This document shows, in pieces, positions 1 to 13,000 of a stretch of DNA of 64,000 nt. The notes beneath the pieces are model-generated. The model was not told the DNA's origin. It made no database searches and was given only the letters and a program-made list of their open reading frames with translations. The stretch comes from Pachyseris speciosa (taxonomy: Eukaryota > Cnidaria > Anthozoa > Scleractinia > Pachyseridae): positions 166,001 through 230,000 of the forward strand of contig JAEMWC010000218.1 of NCBI GenBank assembly GCA_016490735.1, written 5' to 3'. The position numbers and the translations under genes are program-made. Every line of letters begins with the position of its first letter. The stretch's first letter is position 1.

Positions 1-1060
1 AGAACGAAACAGCATCCTGCTCACTCTCAAATATGCAAAACGTGTCGTCGACATATCGTCGGTAGAATAAAATCTTTGAGGCCTTATAGTTTTCTATCCA
101 AGCATTCTCATTGTGACTCATGAAACAGGGGCAAGGGGCGAGCCCATGGATACACCATCCACCTGATCATAAAAAGAACCCTTGAACAAAAAATGGGTTT
201 GAGCATTGGCAAAACGGAAAAGAGTTTTAAGCTCTGTTTCACTTAACTTAATATCGGTATTTCCCTCCTTAATGTAGCGAACTGCTAGATCAATGCATTC
301 GTCCAGGGGTATGTTGGTAAAAAAGCTTTCTACGTCAAATGAGATCAAATATTTACCTGATAGTGGTAGACCCTGAATAGACCTTTTCGCGGTAAAATCC
401 GCCATTTTGAAAATGGGGCAAACACCGCACGAAATACAGTGTTTGTATGGGGATGCCGATGTCAAATAACTTCGTAATATTGCTTATCTGTACAAACTTC
501 GAATGGTGAATGTAACCTAGACGGCCAAACATTGTTCCTTTTAAAGCTGAGGGATACAGCTGAGCTTGAGTGCGAGTAATCGCGTTTTTTATTTTCCATA
601 CATTCGCCTGTAATCTCCGCGAGACTGGCAGGAAAAATTTACAGGCAAATGTATGGAAAATTAAAAACGCGATACTCGCATTCAAGCTCAGCTGTATCCC
701 TCAGCTTTAAAAGGAACAATGTTTGGCCGTCTAGGTTACAATCACCATTCAAAGTTTGTACAGATACCCAATATTACGAAGTTATTTGACATCGGCATCC
801 CCATACAAACACTGTATTTCGTGCGGTGTTTGCCCCATTTTCAAAATGGCGCATTTTACCGCGAAAAGGTCTATTTCATTGACAAATGTAAAACTATCCT
901 TAGTGCAGTAGTTAGAAGGAATGTGGGGCTGTAAGAGGGTACATAAATATTTGGGTAATTCATAATTATAGGTCCCAATCGACGAAACTATAGGTCTGAA
1001 TGAAATTCGCGTCAATGGAAAAACCGCGTCATTGGTAGTATAAATTCAAATCACAAATGT
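1..1060 (-). mobile_element. Penelope-like element relic, reverse transcriptase fragment (left copy)
   Basis: The minus strand encodes pieces of a Penelope-type reverse transcriptase. An N-terminal RT block (RPIVSSIGTYNYE, then a CTKDSFTF stretch) lies at about 1010-875. The FDVESFFTNIPLDE motif lies near 340 and DGVSMGSPLAP near 150. The catalytic YVDD is at about 48-59. The frame is split by a 494-bp foldback insertion (379-872) and shifted by an 8-base insertion near 115-122 that the right-hand copy lacks. It is truncated by the window edge and no GIY-YIG endonuclease is visible. It lies in intron 7 of gene A, so it is a dead intronic relic. A matching relic is at 46209-46980. Confidence 0.8.
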
Positions 1061-4000
1061 AAACTATCTCACAACTGATGATGATCGTTGAGCGATCGAA
1101 ACATGTCTTGTTTTAAACTCAAAGTGGTTGTCCATTTTTTAAAAATGTTGTTTTGCATTTCAGTTGTGGCGTAGCCGCAAAAAACTCATTATTCCACATA
1201 ATTGTAAAAGATAAAGTATAGTTCGAACCATGTTTCAGTTGAGTAAAATATGAGAAAAAAGTAGTTTTAAACGGTGCCTTTTCGATCGAAATAATCTCAT
1301 AAACTAGCCACACTTTCCTCTCAATGTTCCTTTAAATAGGTTTTACCTTTATGGTTTTCTTAGTCTGCGACGCGGAAACAACTGCACCAAATTAATTTCC
1401 CATGATCTCATTCGAACGATAGGAGATAAAGCTTGCAAAAGTGGTATTTTTGGCTCCAAAAACCTCCTTAACATGGTGTCTTTTACATGTAAATAGTCAG
1501 GGCATTTTCCAGAAATTCGAGATGAGCCGAGACGAAGCCATTACGGAGGAAAAATGCACGTTGAGAGGTTTGTTTTCTTTCCACTACGGTCGCCATATTG
1601 TTTTAATGAAACGTGTTTTCAGTGGCCAGTTGCATTTCCCATAACAAGTTAGGTACTTGATATATGATGAACAGGCTAAAATTTCGAAAAATAGCGGGAA
1701 CTTCGAATTATCAAAGGAAGTACAGGAAAATATTCACATATTCCAAGTTTGATGTAACACCAATTAAATCATTTCAAACGTGGTAAATTGATTTTGTGGA
1801 TACAATTCGATCAATTATCCTTAAAATTAATGGAGCTAAGAGCATGTAAACAACAACAATAGCCTTCATTTGTCCGCCCGCCATGTTGAATATCAAAATA
1901 TACAAACTAAACAATGATGTTTGACAAATTCGCACAAACAATACATTAAAATATACCGCTTTTTTTCAAATTCGGTTTTAACGAACGTTTAAAAAACACG
2001 AGGAACACATTTAGTGAAAAGTACTTAGACATCTCAGTCTCTGCCTTCATATCTTATTATTTCAAGTACTTTGTTCTGCTTCAAGAAATTCACAAATCAA
2101 TGCTAAGAAAACTCACACAAGAAAAACCTATTGACATTAGTTCATGCAAACTGCACAGCGTTGGGATGTGTTTTGTTTGTCCATTTTCCCTACGAATCAT
2201 ATTTTCTTATATGAAGCAAAATGAACTCCAAAGAAAATAACGGATGAAAACCGAAAACCTGAGTTCAAAAGACTCATAGTTAGTCGTTTTAACTTAAACG
2301 GCATGTCAGAAATTCAAGAAAAATAGCAACTCGAAAAAAAGCAAAAGCAACAAAGTGTTGTCAGAAAAATAAAGTGAATACCCAGGATTTTTACTCCATG
2401 GCTGATGTTTTTCCTTTGCTTTGCAAAGTTTAGTAAGCGACCGTTTGACCGTGATGTCTCATAATAATGTAAACGGCATAAGCTCTCTTGATGAGCACTA
2501 TCTCCTCTTAGAGAAAATGCCGAAAAAAATATTGTTAAATAAAAAAAAAAGAAGAAGAAGAAGAAAAGTTGCATTTTAAGACAATACGTCCAACGTTTCG
2601 TCGCTTAGGCAAAGGCGTTTTTGAGCGACGTACTGCAACCGGAAGTGGACGTTTCTCATTCTTGGGCAGTGGTTGTGCACAAATGTTCTATTAAATCATC
2701 TCTAGTAGAGTAAGACACTTAGTAATACAAATTTGGAGCACCAAAACGAGTAAAAAGAGAAAACGCCTCACTTCCAATTGACGTTCGTGGCTCAAAAACG
2801 CTGGTGCTTAGGGATGGACTATTATTTTTCTGGGAAGGGGGGGGGGGTATGGAAAATGTTTCTCTACAAACTTGTTTTTCTTTTATGCACTTCTGCAAAC
2901 ATTTTTTTCGAACAACACCTTCCTGCAAACAATTTTTTTTTCGATCTTTTTTAACCACATTCTGACACAAAAAGGAGGTTCCCTTTTTGCTGCTCCTAGT
3001 AATTACCGGGTCCGTTAAGCTGTTTTGTTTTCCATTCCAGAAGAAAGTGTCAAAAGCTTTGAAAATTATACAGTAACTTTATAAGCTAAAGAAACAAAAT
3101 AAACTTCAAAAGAGCTCAGAACAAACCCTACTTTTCTTGAGATTTTGATTTCAAAATATGTTTTCTGGCCCGCTAACTTACGGGACTTTCGAGAAAGTGG
3201 CCACTGGACCGGCTAAGCTAAGAGCGCATTAGTAGCCAATCAGATTCAAGGATTTAGGATTCCAGCCCGCTGAGATGCTTCAGAAAAAAAAATTAAATAC
3301 ATACCCAGAAAAGCGTTTAACCTGGAACTTAACAAACGCCCATCGAAGCTTGCATCATTTTCAAGATCGCCAGTGATTTCAACCCATTCTTTGCTTTCCC
3401 CTTCAGACTTCAGGAACAGCACCCTGACACGACATACAGAATGATCAGGAATCCCATTCGGTTCATCTCCCAGAGAAACTGGTAATTGTATTGTGACGGA
3501 GTTCGAAAACTCAATGCTGCTGGAAGAGACAATCCGTAGTATTGGTCCAACAAACACATTCATGTCCTGAAATTCTTCATTTGGAACCTCTTGCACCTGC
3601 AGGATCACAGAAAAAAAATACACTGTCCATATGATTGCCAATTTTCACAGTTTTTGCTAGTTTCTTGTCTTAGCGAGACTGAGTCTATCCTTTAAAAAGA
3701 GGCCTCAAGTACAATGATCGAGAACGACAATTAACAAATGGTAAACGGATCGGCGTGCACTATTGAGTTATGGATGTACGCGGGAGGTTGCTAAGCACGA
3801 GAGAAGCGTAAGAGTCGCTCGAGGCATAGCCGAGAGCGACTCTAGCTTCTTGAGTGCTTAGCATACCTCCCAAGTGCATCCATAACTCAATAGTGCACGC
3901 TGATACGTTTACCATTTGTTTTATAACATATCATAAACATCATAAACATCGTAGATAAAGCAAAGTCTTACATGACCAAGAAAAACAGGCGCGCGAAACT

Positions 4001-7000
4001 TCATTCCCAGAAATTGCAACGCCTTAATACTTCGGTAGACACTATGAAGATTGAAACGATACAAATTTTGTAAAATCTTGTCCAAAAAAGCGAAATTTTC
4101 GTTTATAAACAGCGCACACGTCACAGTTCTTGCTAGTTTCTTGTCTTAGAGAGACTGAGTCTAGTCTTTAAAAAAGAGGCCTCAAGTACAATGATCGAGA
4201 ACGACAAAAACAAAAATGTTTGGGGAGGATACTTTTCCATTGTCGTTTCCCGCCTGCAAAACCGGGGAGTAACATGAACAAATTCAAGGTTTCATGGAGA
4301 TCGTCACAGCATGGCATTGGAATTTTCATCCTCTCTCATAGCTTATGCTATAGCTACCAACTAAAATCCTAAATAGTTTATCCCTATAAAAACAGTTGAA
4401 CGATTTGGAAGAGGCTATAACGACGTGAATTTCTAACGAATTTTTTGACATGTGTTTTGGCGTTGCCGTCGTTTTTACCTAAAAAATTGAGCAAAGAAAA
4501 CAACAGTTAATTCTTTAAGTCTTTTCACAGGGGAATACGGTGCACGCGAGATAACTGGCCTGGTTTTACTGATGCAAGCACCTGAAGCGCAATACTTCAA
4601 ACAAACGCTGAGAAAAATAAGCTCGAACAAAAGATTACTGAAATCTTGTGGTGGTACTTGCCTTCGCACTTATGCTTGGGTCATTGATGAAACTCAGGCC
4701 TGAGAGTTGAAATGATAATTCGTGCAAAGGTGCTAAATGTGCTGCTGCTTATGTTTGCCTCATCTCCCTTTACGGTGACGACACAACGCCGACAGCATAA
4801 TCACACTCACAAGGAAAAATAAACTATTTCTGTTGTTATGCACAGTTAAGCTTACACGTGCCAACAGCTCAGCTGGTCAGTTTACACGTTGGTGTCATGT
4901 TACTCTTATATTTGTGTCCGGCGGATAAACCAGCTTTAACACAATCAAAGAAAAATGAACTCAATGATTTGTCAACCGGACACCGTGGGTTAAGGGGAGT
5001 GTGGCTTTCATGCTACTCTGTGCCATCTCGGAAATCCGACTGCGAAAGATTGAAAAAGAAATTATTTTCTTTTTCCAGCGTTATTTTACTCTGAAAGTTG
5101 CTCAGTTTCCACTGATGGACGTTTTGGAGCCCACTGAAGTGAGCTTCAACTTGAACTAGGTTACTACAGCATAACTACCTTCAGCTGCAGAGGAATCTTC
5201 ACTTTAGCAGGAACAGCTTTCTTAGGGACTGTAATAGAGACACTTGGATAATCCGTATGACTGAATGTACCACCAGTAGATGTGATGGTGTAAGAAGGAG
5301 AACTCTTGAGACGGCAAACTACGGCATATGTTGAGCACTGAGTTATATCAGCTTGTACAACAGGAAGGCAAAAGTCCGGAATGTCTTCTGAACAAGGGTA
5401 ATAATCCTCCATGTCTGCAAATAATACATTAGATAAGAGAAAGTTAACTCCGTTTATTGCTGCAAGAACTTATAACTAAACGTCAAAAGTTTGCAAATGC
5501 CTGGAATGAGATTTGCTAGAAACGTCCTCGTTTCCTTCTCTTATTTTGGAAGCTGACAGTTTGCTTTCAGCAGCTGTGAGAACATCTGCGATCCAAAAGA
5601 GTTTTAAAACCATAGAATGTATGCATACATGCTACATATAATAACATTATATGCATCTTCATTTAGGGCACGTCAACATTGATTTACTGCAAACTAAAGC
5701 TTGAAACATAACAAGTTTAATAAACGTTTTCACACGTTAAACACGTATAAACATACTTAGAACGTCCTTTCACGGTTGAACCTCAATTAAAGTTACGTAT
5801 AAAGAAGTCAGTGTTACAATGGTTAAGTGAAAACTAGAGTTGCAATTAATTTGAAAAGGCGGCCATGAGTCATTATTTCAGAGGTCATCACAGCACAGGC
5901 ATGCGCATTTTAATTTTCCTTATTGATTGAAAGAATCTCCTAAAACAAAACGTGCGCGGTGTTTTCTTCATAGTGGCCTGGACTGCTTTTGCTAGCGGCA
6001 GTAAAAAATAAGCTCTCTTACCCGAAAAAAACCGAATGTCTTCACTTCCATCAATTTCTTCCCATTCATTGCTGTCCTTGTCGATCAGTCGTTTGATCAC
6101 CAGTTCATAGCCCTGTAGGTTTGGCGCGCTGTGCGAAAGAACCAACTTTACATCATTGTTGAATTCCAAAGCTTCATCAGTGTAAGTGGATATTTGAATC
6201 ACGTTGCTGACAACGGCTTCGTGCTCCTGGAGGTGAGGTGAACAGGCACTACATTTCCACCTATGGACCACTATTGTGGTGGGCTCAGAAACGGCATCCG
6301 GAGGGAATGTTAAGTGGACAGCCCCTAATTTCAGGTCCAACTTTGTGCCTTGACTTGTCACCATTCCTCTGCAGAAAAAAAGGTTACGAAAATGAGACAC
6401 ACGGTACTAAGCAGGACAGTTAAGTTTAACAATTGGTATTACTGTGGTTCCAGACCCGTGTTCTTTACACAGGGTACTTACTTATCCTTATCCTTCTTAC
6501 TCTCCATACCCACGATTTTAAATGGTTCAGCTCCAAAAAGCTTTAGCATTCTACAGACGCCAGAGTTGAAAAAAAAAACGTGTTTTACCATTTGATTACT
6601 CATGGATATTTTCTTGGTAACATTATTCCACTGAGGCTGAGCTGTACCGTGTACTCACACGTGTATCCTTGTTTTATCTGGGTCCTCCTCTTTAGCTGGG
6701 TCTTGTTCCCTCTCCGGCTGAAGACCATGCAGTTGCTGTGGTAAGTCCTCCTCAAAGGCCTCAATGATCCCTTCAGTGCTTTCCTCATTATCATTGTCCC
6801 CCTCCTCCTGTTCCTGCTGCTGTTCCACCATCATTTCTTCTTCCCCCACTTCGTCGCCCTCCTCGTCGTCGTCATCCCCTAACTCTTCTTCATCATCGTC
6901 GTCGTAATCATCATCATCACGCGCTAATTAAGTTAAACGAAAGTGAACTTACTAAAATACCAATTATATTTATTAAAGTTTTAAAGCTCGATCTAAAATT

Positions 7001-10000
7001 TGTTTTGCTAGAACTGTCACTGTTAACGGGCTGGGCTTTACACTGTATCATTTTTGTCAAAATAAATGTGCACGTGCACTTTAACCTTTTTTCCTTGTAA
7101 GATATCTTTGCGATTCGATTTAAGACACCTCGTACAAATTTGCTCGAACAAGGCAAACTCTCTCCTTGTCGACTCAAGCAACAGAACGTGTTCACACACT
7201 GAGACAGAATACAGGAAAATTTAACTTAAAGGATTTAGACGAAATCGCCGTTCAGGAATAAGAGTGAGTCTTTTCAAGAGAGAACCCGAAAACCTAGTGC
7301 ATCAAAGACTATCAGGGGCACCCAACGAGCCAAATCAACCAAAAGCAGTAGGAAGACATTTTAAGTACCTTATGCACCCCGTGTTTGAAGTCTGTTTAAA
7401 GTGAGGTTTCCGTTGGCTAGAATAATTTGATCTATTCGGATTCCTTAGCTGAAATTTTAATTGCCCGAAAACGGTTAGGGAACAAAAGCTTCCTTTGAGA
7501 AAATGCTAGCTGAAATAAACTTTCCAGGAACTTTCTAGGGAACTGTTTTCTTTCCGAAAATGCTAGCTGACGTTTTTACTGTCAAAAACAGCAAATACGA
7601 CCTTTCTTTAAAACTCAAGGGCTATGATTTCCCCGGCCATTGCGAATCTTTTAGGCCACGTTTCAGTTACGAAAATCCGAGTGCACTCCTTATTGAGTCG
7701 ACGCCGAAAGCCTAAAGCGAACCACCCTCCACCGAAAAGATATCTACCGAAACTTGTCGTTGGCTGCCCCTGGACTACGTTCTGCAATAGTGTGGTTGTA
7801 AAATTATTAGTATATGGTGTCCTAAGTTGAAACGTTGCATGTTTCCTGCAAACCTTTGACAGAAGTGAGAAATGATGATGATGACCAGATACCATTCAGA
7901 ACACTAGACTTTGAGACAAAGCTGTTGAGGGAGATTTAAGATCCGAATTTTATCCGAAAGAATTTAGAGAATAAAGTGTTTAGGCGTAAGGTATTTTATC
8001 GCCAACACATCTTTATAAAGTATTTCAAATAAATTCATTCCTGATTTTCGTATTTGTATTGTCAAACCATAATAACATAAGCCAAGCAATAAAAACTCAT
8101 TACAGTCGGACCTAAAACAATACCTGCTGAGCCAAAGCGAAGAAAAGATGGCAAAGAAGATGTTCCTTTCTTGGGTTCCTTAAGAGAATCAAAATGTGAT
8201 GCAAATTTGGTTGTGAATTTGCTTTACCTCCAACCTGTTAATTAAAGAGTTAGGTAGTGTCTAGCGTCTACCATAGGAGCAACACTCGAAGGCTGTTAGC
8301 AGTGCCGTCTTATACATATCTATTCCAGAAGCTGTACATTCATAACTGAGTGAGATTCTACCGTTACAGCTGACAGTGTACAGCTGAAAGTGAAGTAAAC
8401 ATGGTTGGCAAACCAGTTTAAGGATAAGTGCGTCTTAACTATACTCTCGACAAAATGATTCAACATGACTTATGATAGATCTTCGTATCCGATTTTTGGC
8501 CATTTCAGATGTATCTAGCGTAGGATATCGATATTCGTCTTATTGACTGTGTAGTTTTTCGAATTAAATGTTATGAGGATAAATTGATTACACTTTAGAA
8601 GGCGTCAGGGTCAATTTTAAGTGGCAGAGCAAGCACTTATTCATGGTTTTCGCCAAGCTACTTCACTGAGCCACAATCAGTTACTGAATCAGTCAAGCTA
8701 CAAATAAGAAACACTATTCAAACTTCAAACAGAATTTTTCGAAGAAAGATGTCTAATGTTTCAGGTACTATGGTGCCGAATATTTAAGGAAGTATCAGTC
8801 CTCGCCCAATTCCCCCCCCCCCCCCCCCCAACCCCCAACTACCTTCCCTGATGTCACTCTAAAATAGTTACGAAGCTGAACTTATTTCGCCTCGAATGGC
8901 CAAAAGCGATATCCCTCCGGTTACCTCCTCAGACCCTCCCCCGACTACGGCCTTCTGGATATACTAACAACCACAGTACGTGTTTGCTTCATGCTGTGGT
9001 TTTGAAAACATAACTGAACAATACCTTTTGCAATCCTTGATACTTCTTTGCTTTTTCTTCATAGTTCAGTGATAAAGCCAGGTCTACAAGTTTGGTGAGA
9101 ATGTCACTTTTGCCTTCGACTTTCATCTCTGACTTGTTCTTCTTCCACCATTTCTCGTAGAACCTAAAGGCCTCGCCTTGGTATTTCTTGCGCAGTTCCT
9201 CATTGCGGAGGATGTGGCACACTCCTAATAGACTTTGTACAATATTGTCTCTCTCCTTATAAGGAAGCTTTTTAGTGTCTGGTGAATTCCATGTTCCCTC
9301 GTAAAACCAAAGAGCTTCATTCTGGTATTTCTTCTTCGTTTTTATGTCACCTTCTTCATCGAGTAGCCTGTTGATGGCATCAATAATCTTCCTGTTGGCT
9401 GTAGAGAACTCAAACCCTTCAAACTTTCTTTCTTCGTCCCAGGAACGTTGATAGAACTCTAGTACTTCCTTCTTGAATGTCCTCTTTCTTTCACCTCTAA
9501 GCATCCCTTCGTAACTTTCAATGATCCTATCCCGTACTTCGCTGTGGTGTCCCTGACCCAAAGATTTTTCAATCTGCCATGCTTCCTCGTAATACTGTTT
9601 AGCTTCGTCGACTTTCTCAAGACATCGGCAGATCTCTGCCATTTGGAAGGCGCTTCTAGCAGTCAATGGATGCGTCCCGAGAATGTCTTTCCTAACCTTA
9701 TAACCGTTCTCAGCATAACTGTAGGCATTTTCAAATTCTCCAAGCCAGGAATACGAGTTAGCAATGTTCCTGTTGTAAAGTGCGGTGTTTAAAATCGCTG
9801 GGAGTTTCATCTTCTTTGCAAGATCCAAAGCCTCTTCATAGCATTCAATGGCCTTGCGATAATCTCCCTGCCCGTCATAAACTGTACCAATTTGACTTTT
9901 AAAAAGAGGTATGTCAAAGTGCTGTAGTGAGCCGGAGAGCTCCTGGCGCATCTCAAAGGCTCTCGTGTAGAACTTTATGGCTTCTTCCGGCTGGCCGAGT

Positions 10001-13000
10001 TCGTTGTAACAGTTTCCGATTGCATTCAGACATCGAGAGGTGCTTGTGTGGCTTTTCAATAGGACTTCCATTATTTCCAGAGATCTGTTCAAGACTCTGA
10101 GCGCCTTGGGTCCGTTTCCTGCTCTATAGTAAACTTCTCCCTGGACAAACAGGTAGGAGCTCCGAGTGAGCTTGTAGAGATCAGTCTTTCTGCTCTCTTT
10201 CTGAACTCTACTGAGTGATTCCTTTGCCTCTTTCAGGACGTCCGCTGCTCTCTGCCATCCTTCAAGGTTTAAGACTTCCAGTGCTTCTCTGCAATGCATT
10301 TCTGCTTGAAACAAAGAGCCTACCGAGACAGAAAGGCGGTTAGAAATGAACAAAGATTCCTAAAGTAGCTATAGGTCAAAAGCAAATCAAAAAGGATAAA
10401 CACTTTGATGTAAATAACGAGGCAGAGATTGGGCCACTTGCTTTTTGCTTTTTCTATTGTTGTCTCACCGTAACGTTGGCTTTGGATGACGGCAGCTGGT
10501 AGAATCTTTATCCGATTTTGACCAATCATGCATGTATGCATTAGCCACTGACTCAATTTAAGCTCGCATTAAGGGTCTTTCTATCAGTTTATACTGTTCA
10601 AATAAACTGGAACGATCCTCGCAGTTGTGAACGCAATTTATGAAATTGCGAAAAGAAGGCGGAAAAAAACATTCAGGGCTTCAACGGGGTTTATACTGTT
10701 GCTATGGTAACTGTTGCTTTATCAAGACGTTTCCATAACGTTTTCACCTATACAGCAGTGACTATATAAAGTGAAGTAGTAACAACCCAAAAAAGTTAAA
10801 GTGGTGGAAACCGGTGTCAACTACCCCAATCAATTCAGCGAGCATTCTGTTAATCACATGATTTTCTGAATAATCGATAAATAATCCCATCACTTAATCA
10901 ATCTCTCAATCAACCATTCAATTATAAGTCCATTGATCAGTTCGGCCACCAATCAAATGAATCATCACCGGTGACTGATTAAAACTTCAGTCAAACTAAA
11001 TGAATTGTTACTGGTGATTGATTATAACAAAACTACCTTGACACATTTAATGAGCAAATATAGGTAAACGTTTACAAGTAATCCAGGAAATGATACATTA
11101 AAAGCTTTTTAACTGATGTATTCTTTTTGAGAATAGGATCCATCTTCGTTCGTTACTTACTCGTCATTAACTGAGGACACGAGTAAGGGTTTTCATTTAT
11201 AATACGTTTTTTAATGGCTGTCTGTTCTCTTTGAGTATGTATCGAAATTTTGTCTTCTACAACTCTAAAGAAAAAATAATTTTGAGATTCAATCTATCAT
11301 AACTGCTTTATCACCTTTGTGTAGGTGAGGTTGGCGTTATTCTTACCTTCCTTTCCATCTTCTTCTATTTTTTCAGCCCAGGAATGAAAAATCTTCCTTC
11401 TTTGCTTTTCATCAAGCATAGCTTCAAAAAGATAATAAATCATAGTGCTTTCATGATATTCCTTTGGAATCAGTAAAGAGTCAGACTTGAGGGAAATGTC
11501 CAAGGCAAGTTCAAAGTTTCTTTTATCAAAACTGAAGATGTCGAGAGCTTCCATGAAGTTCTTGTCGAACAGAGATGAAATATCTCTTAACTTAGCTACG
11601 AAATGCTTGCAAAAGTTGTCCTTTGCCCTCTGGTAAGCTTTGGCAAAAGCCTTGTTACCAATACTTTTCAGAAACTTTCGCATCAATGGATGAATGTCGT
11701 ACAAGAGTTCGTTCTCGTCAGGAACCGACACCATTTTACTATTACGGATTCCCTCCATTCGGATAGCGGCTTCCGAAGGGTCAACATTCAAAATCTTTGC
11801 AGCTTCTTCCACGGAAAATGGTCGGCAAAACAAGGACAGTGAAACAACTGATTCCTTGAGCGTTTGACTTGGAAGGAAAAAGAACATTTTTCTGAGGCAT
11901 GACAGCTGCCCCTCATCGATTCCCTCTTCTTGGATATTAAACGTTTCTCTTTCTTCAGTGGCCAGGCCTTTGGCGGTTGGTGCCGTGTCTTGCGGTTTGT
12001 CACCAAGCTCCTGCTCAATTGTTCCAAGGAGCCTTTCAGCGTCGGCTATCTCCTGCCTCAATATGGCTGCCATACCATTGAGCAACAAAGGCTTTCCTTT
12101 GCACATTTCTACAAGTCTTTCTCGTTGATTACCAGGAATGTTAGCGATTACCTGGCTTTGAAGGAGTTCACCCGAAGATTCTTTCTCCAAAGCTCTCACT
12201 TCAAGATTTTCAGCACTAAAAGGAACGCCACCACGGAATTCACCTCTGGATGTCAATAAAATCTTCAATTTCGCCCCCTTGCCACCAGTTGTGGAGACAA
12301 GAAGACGCTCGAGTAAGGTAAGAAAATTTTCAGCCTCCAAAGTTCCACCAATAAATTGATCAACGTTATCTAGCAGCAAAAGGATGTTACTTGTGCTGTC
12401 TCGCTTGACTTGCTGCATTTTAGCAACGACTGGATTTGCATCATAGCTGACTACTGTCTGCCCAGTTTCATGCAATAGGGCTTGCAAAACATGGAAATAA
12501 ACGTCTTCCATGAGATTTACGTCCCTCAAGTCAACTTTAAATTTCGTCCCTTGCCACTGGGACAATGCCTCCATGGCGAGCCTTGTCTTACCAACACCAC
12601 TGGATCCGTACAAGTTAAGGACGCTTGATTCGTGACCTCTCCGTAGCTTTGTCAGAATATTTGTCACGTCACCGTGTCTGCCCGTTAATTCTTTCCTTGT
12701 CGTTTCTTCTGGCAAGCGTGTGAATTTGAAATTTTGAATCTTTGCCACGATTCCCTCTTTCTTTGATATTTTTGGAGTAACAATAAACTTCTCTAACAAC
12801 GTTAGATTGTCCTCGGAGACGAGACCTTGGTTCGCAAAGAGATGAAGACATGAGTACAAATCTTGTTCACCCTGCGCGTTGAACTTCCCTTCAAAATTGC
12901 TTTTGATCGATGATACAGCGTGCTTAAGTTCCTCCTGACTCAAATCAGTAGTAATATCCTTCAAAAGTTGTCAAAACGGGGAGAAATCCCTGGAGTCGGC

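Noticed and set aside
6655..6849. Acidic stretch treated as a plain microsatellite
   Set aside because: Splice signals, matching phases on both sides and frame preservation in both copies support a coding exon.
8989..9024. TPR reading frame continuing to a stop at 8989
   Set aside because: A GTATTG donor at 9024 fits the phase of the next exon in both copies, so the tail is probably intronic.
11603..12259. Long plus-strand open frames opposite the NB-ARC exon
   Set aside because: They mirror the real coding strand, recur in both duplicates for that reason, and show no domain.
11297..12964. Gene A starting at position 12964
   Set aside because: That codon is TTG, not ATG. The gene B copy shows the true start is upstream (13023 here) and that a base is missing between.
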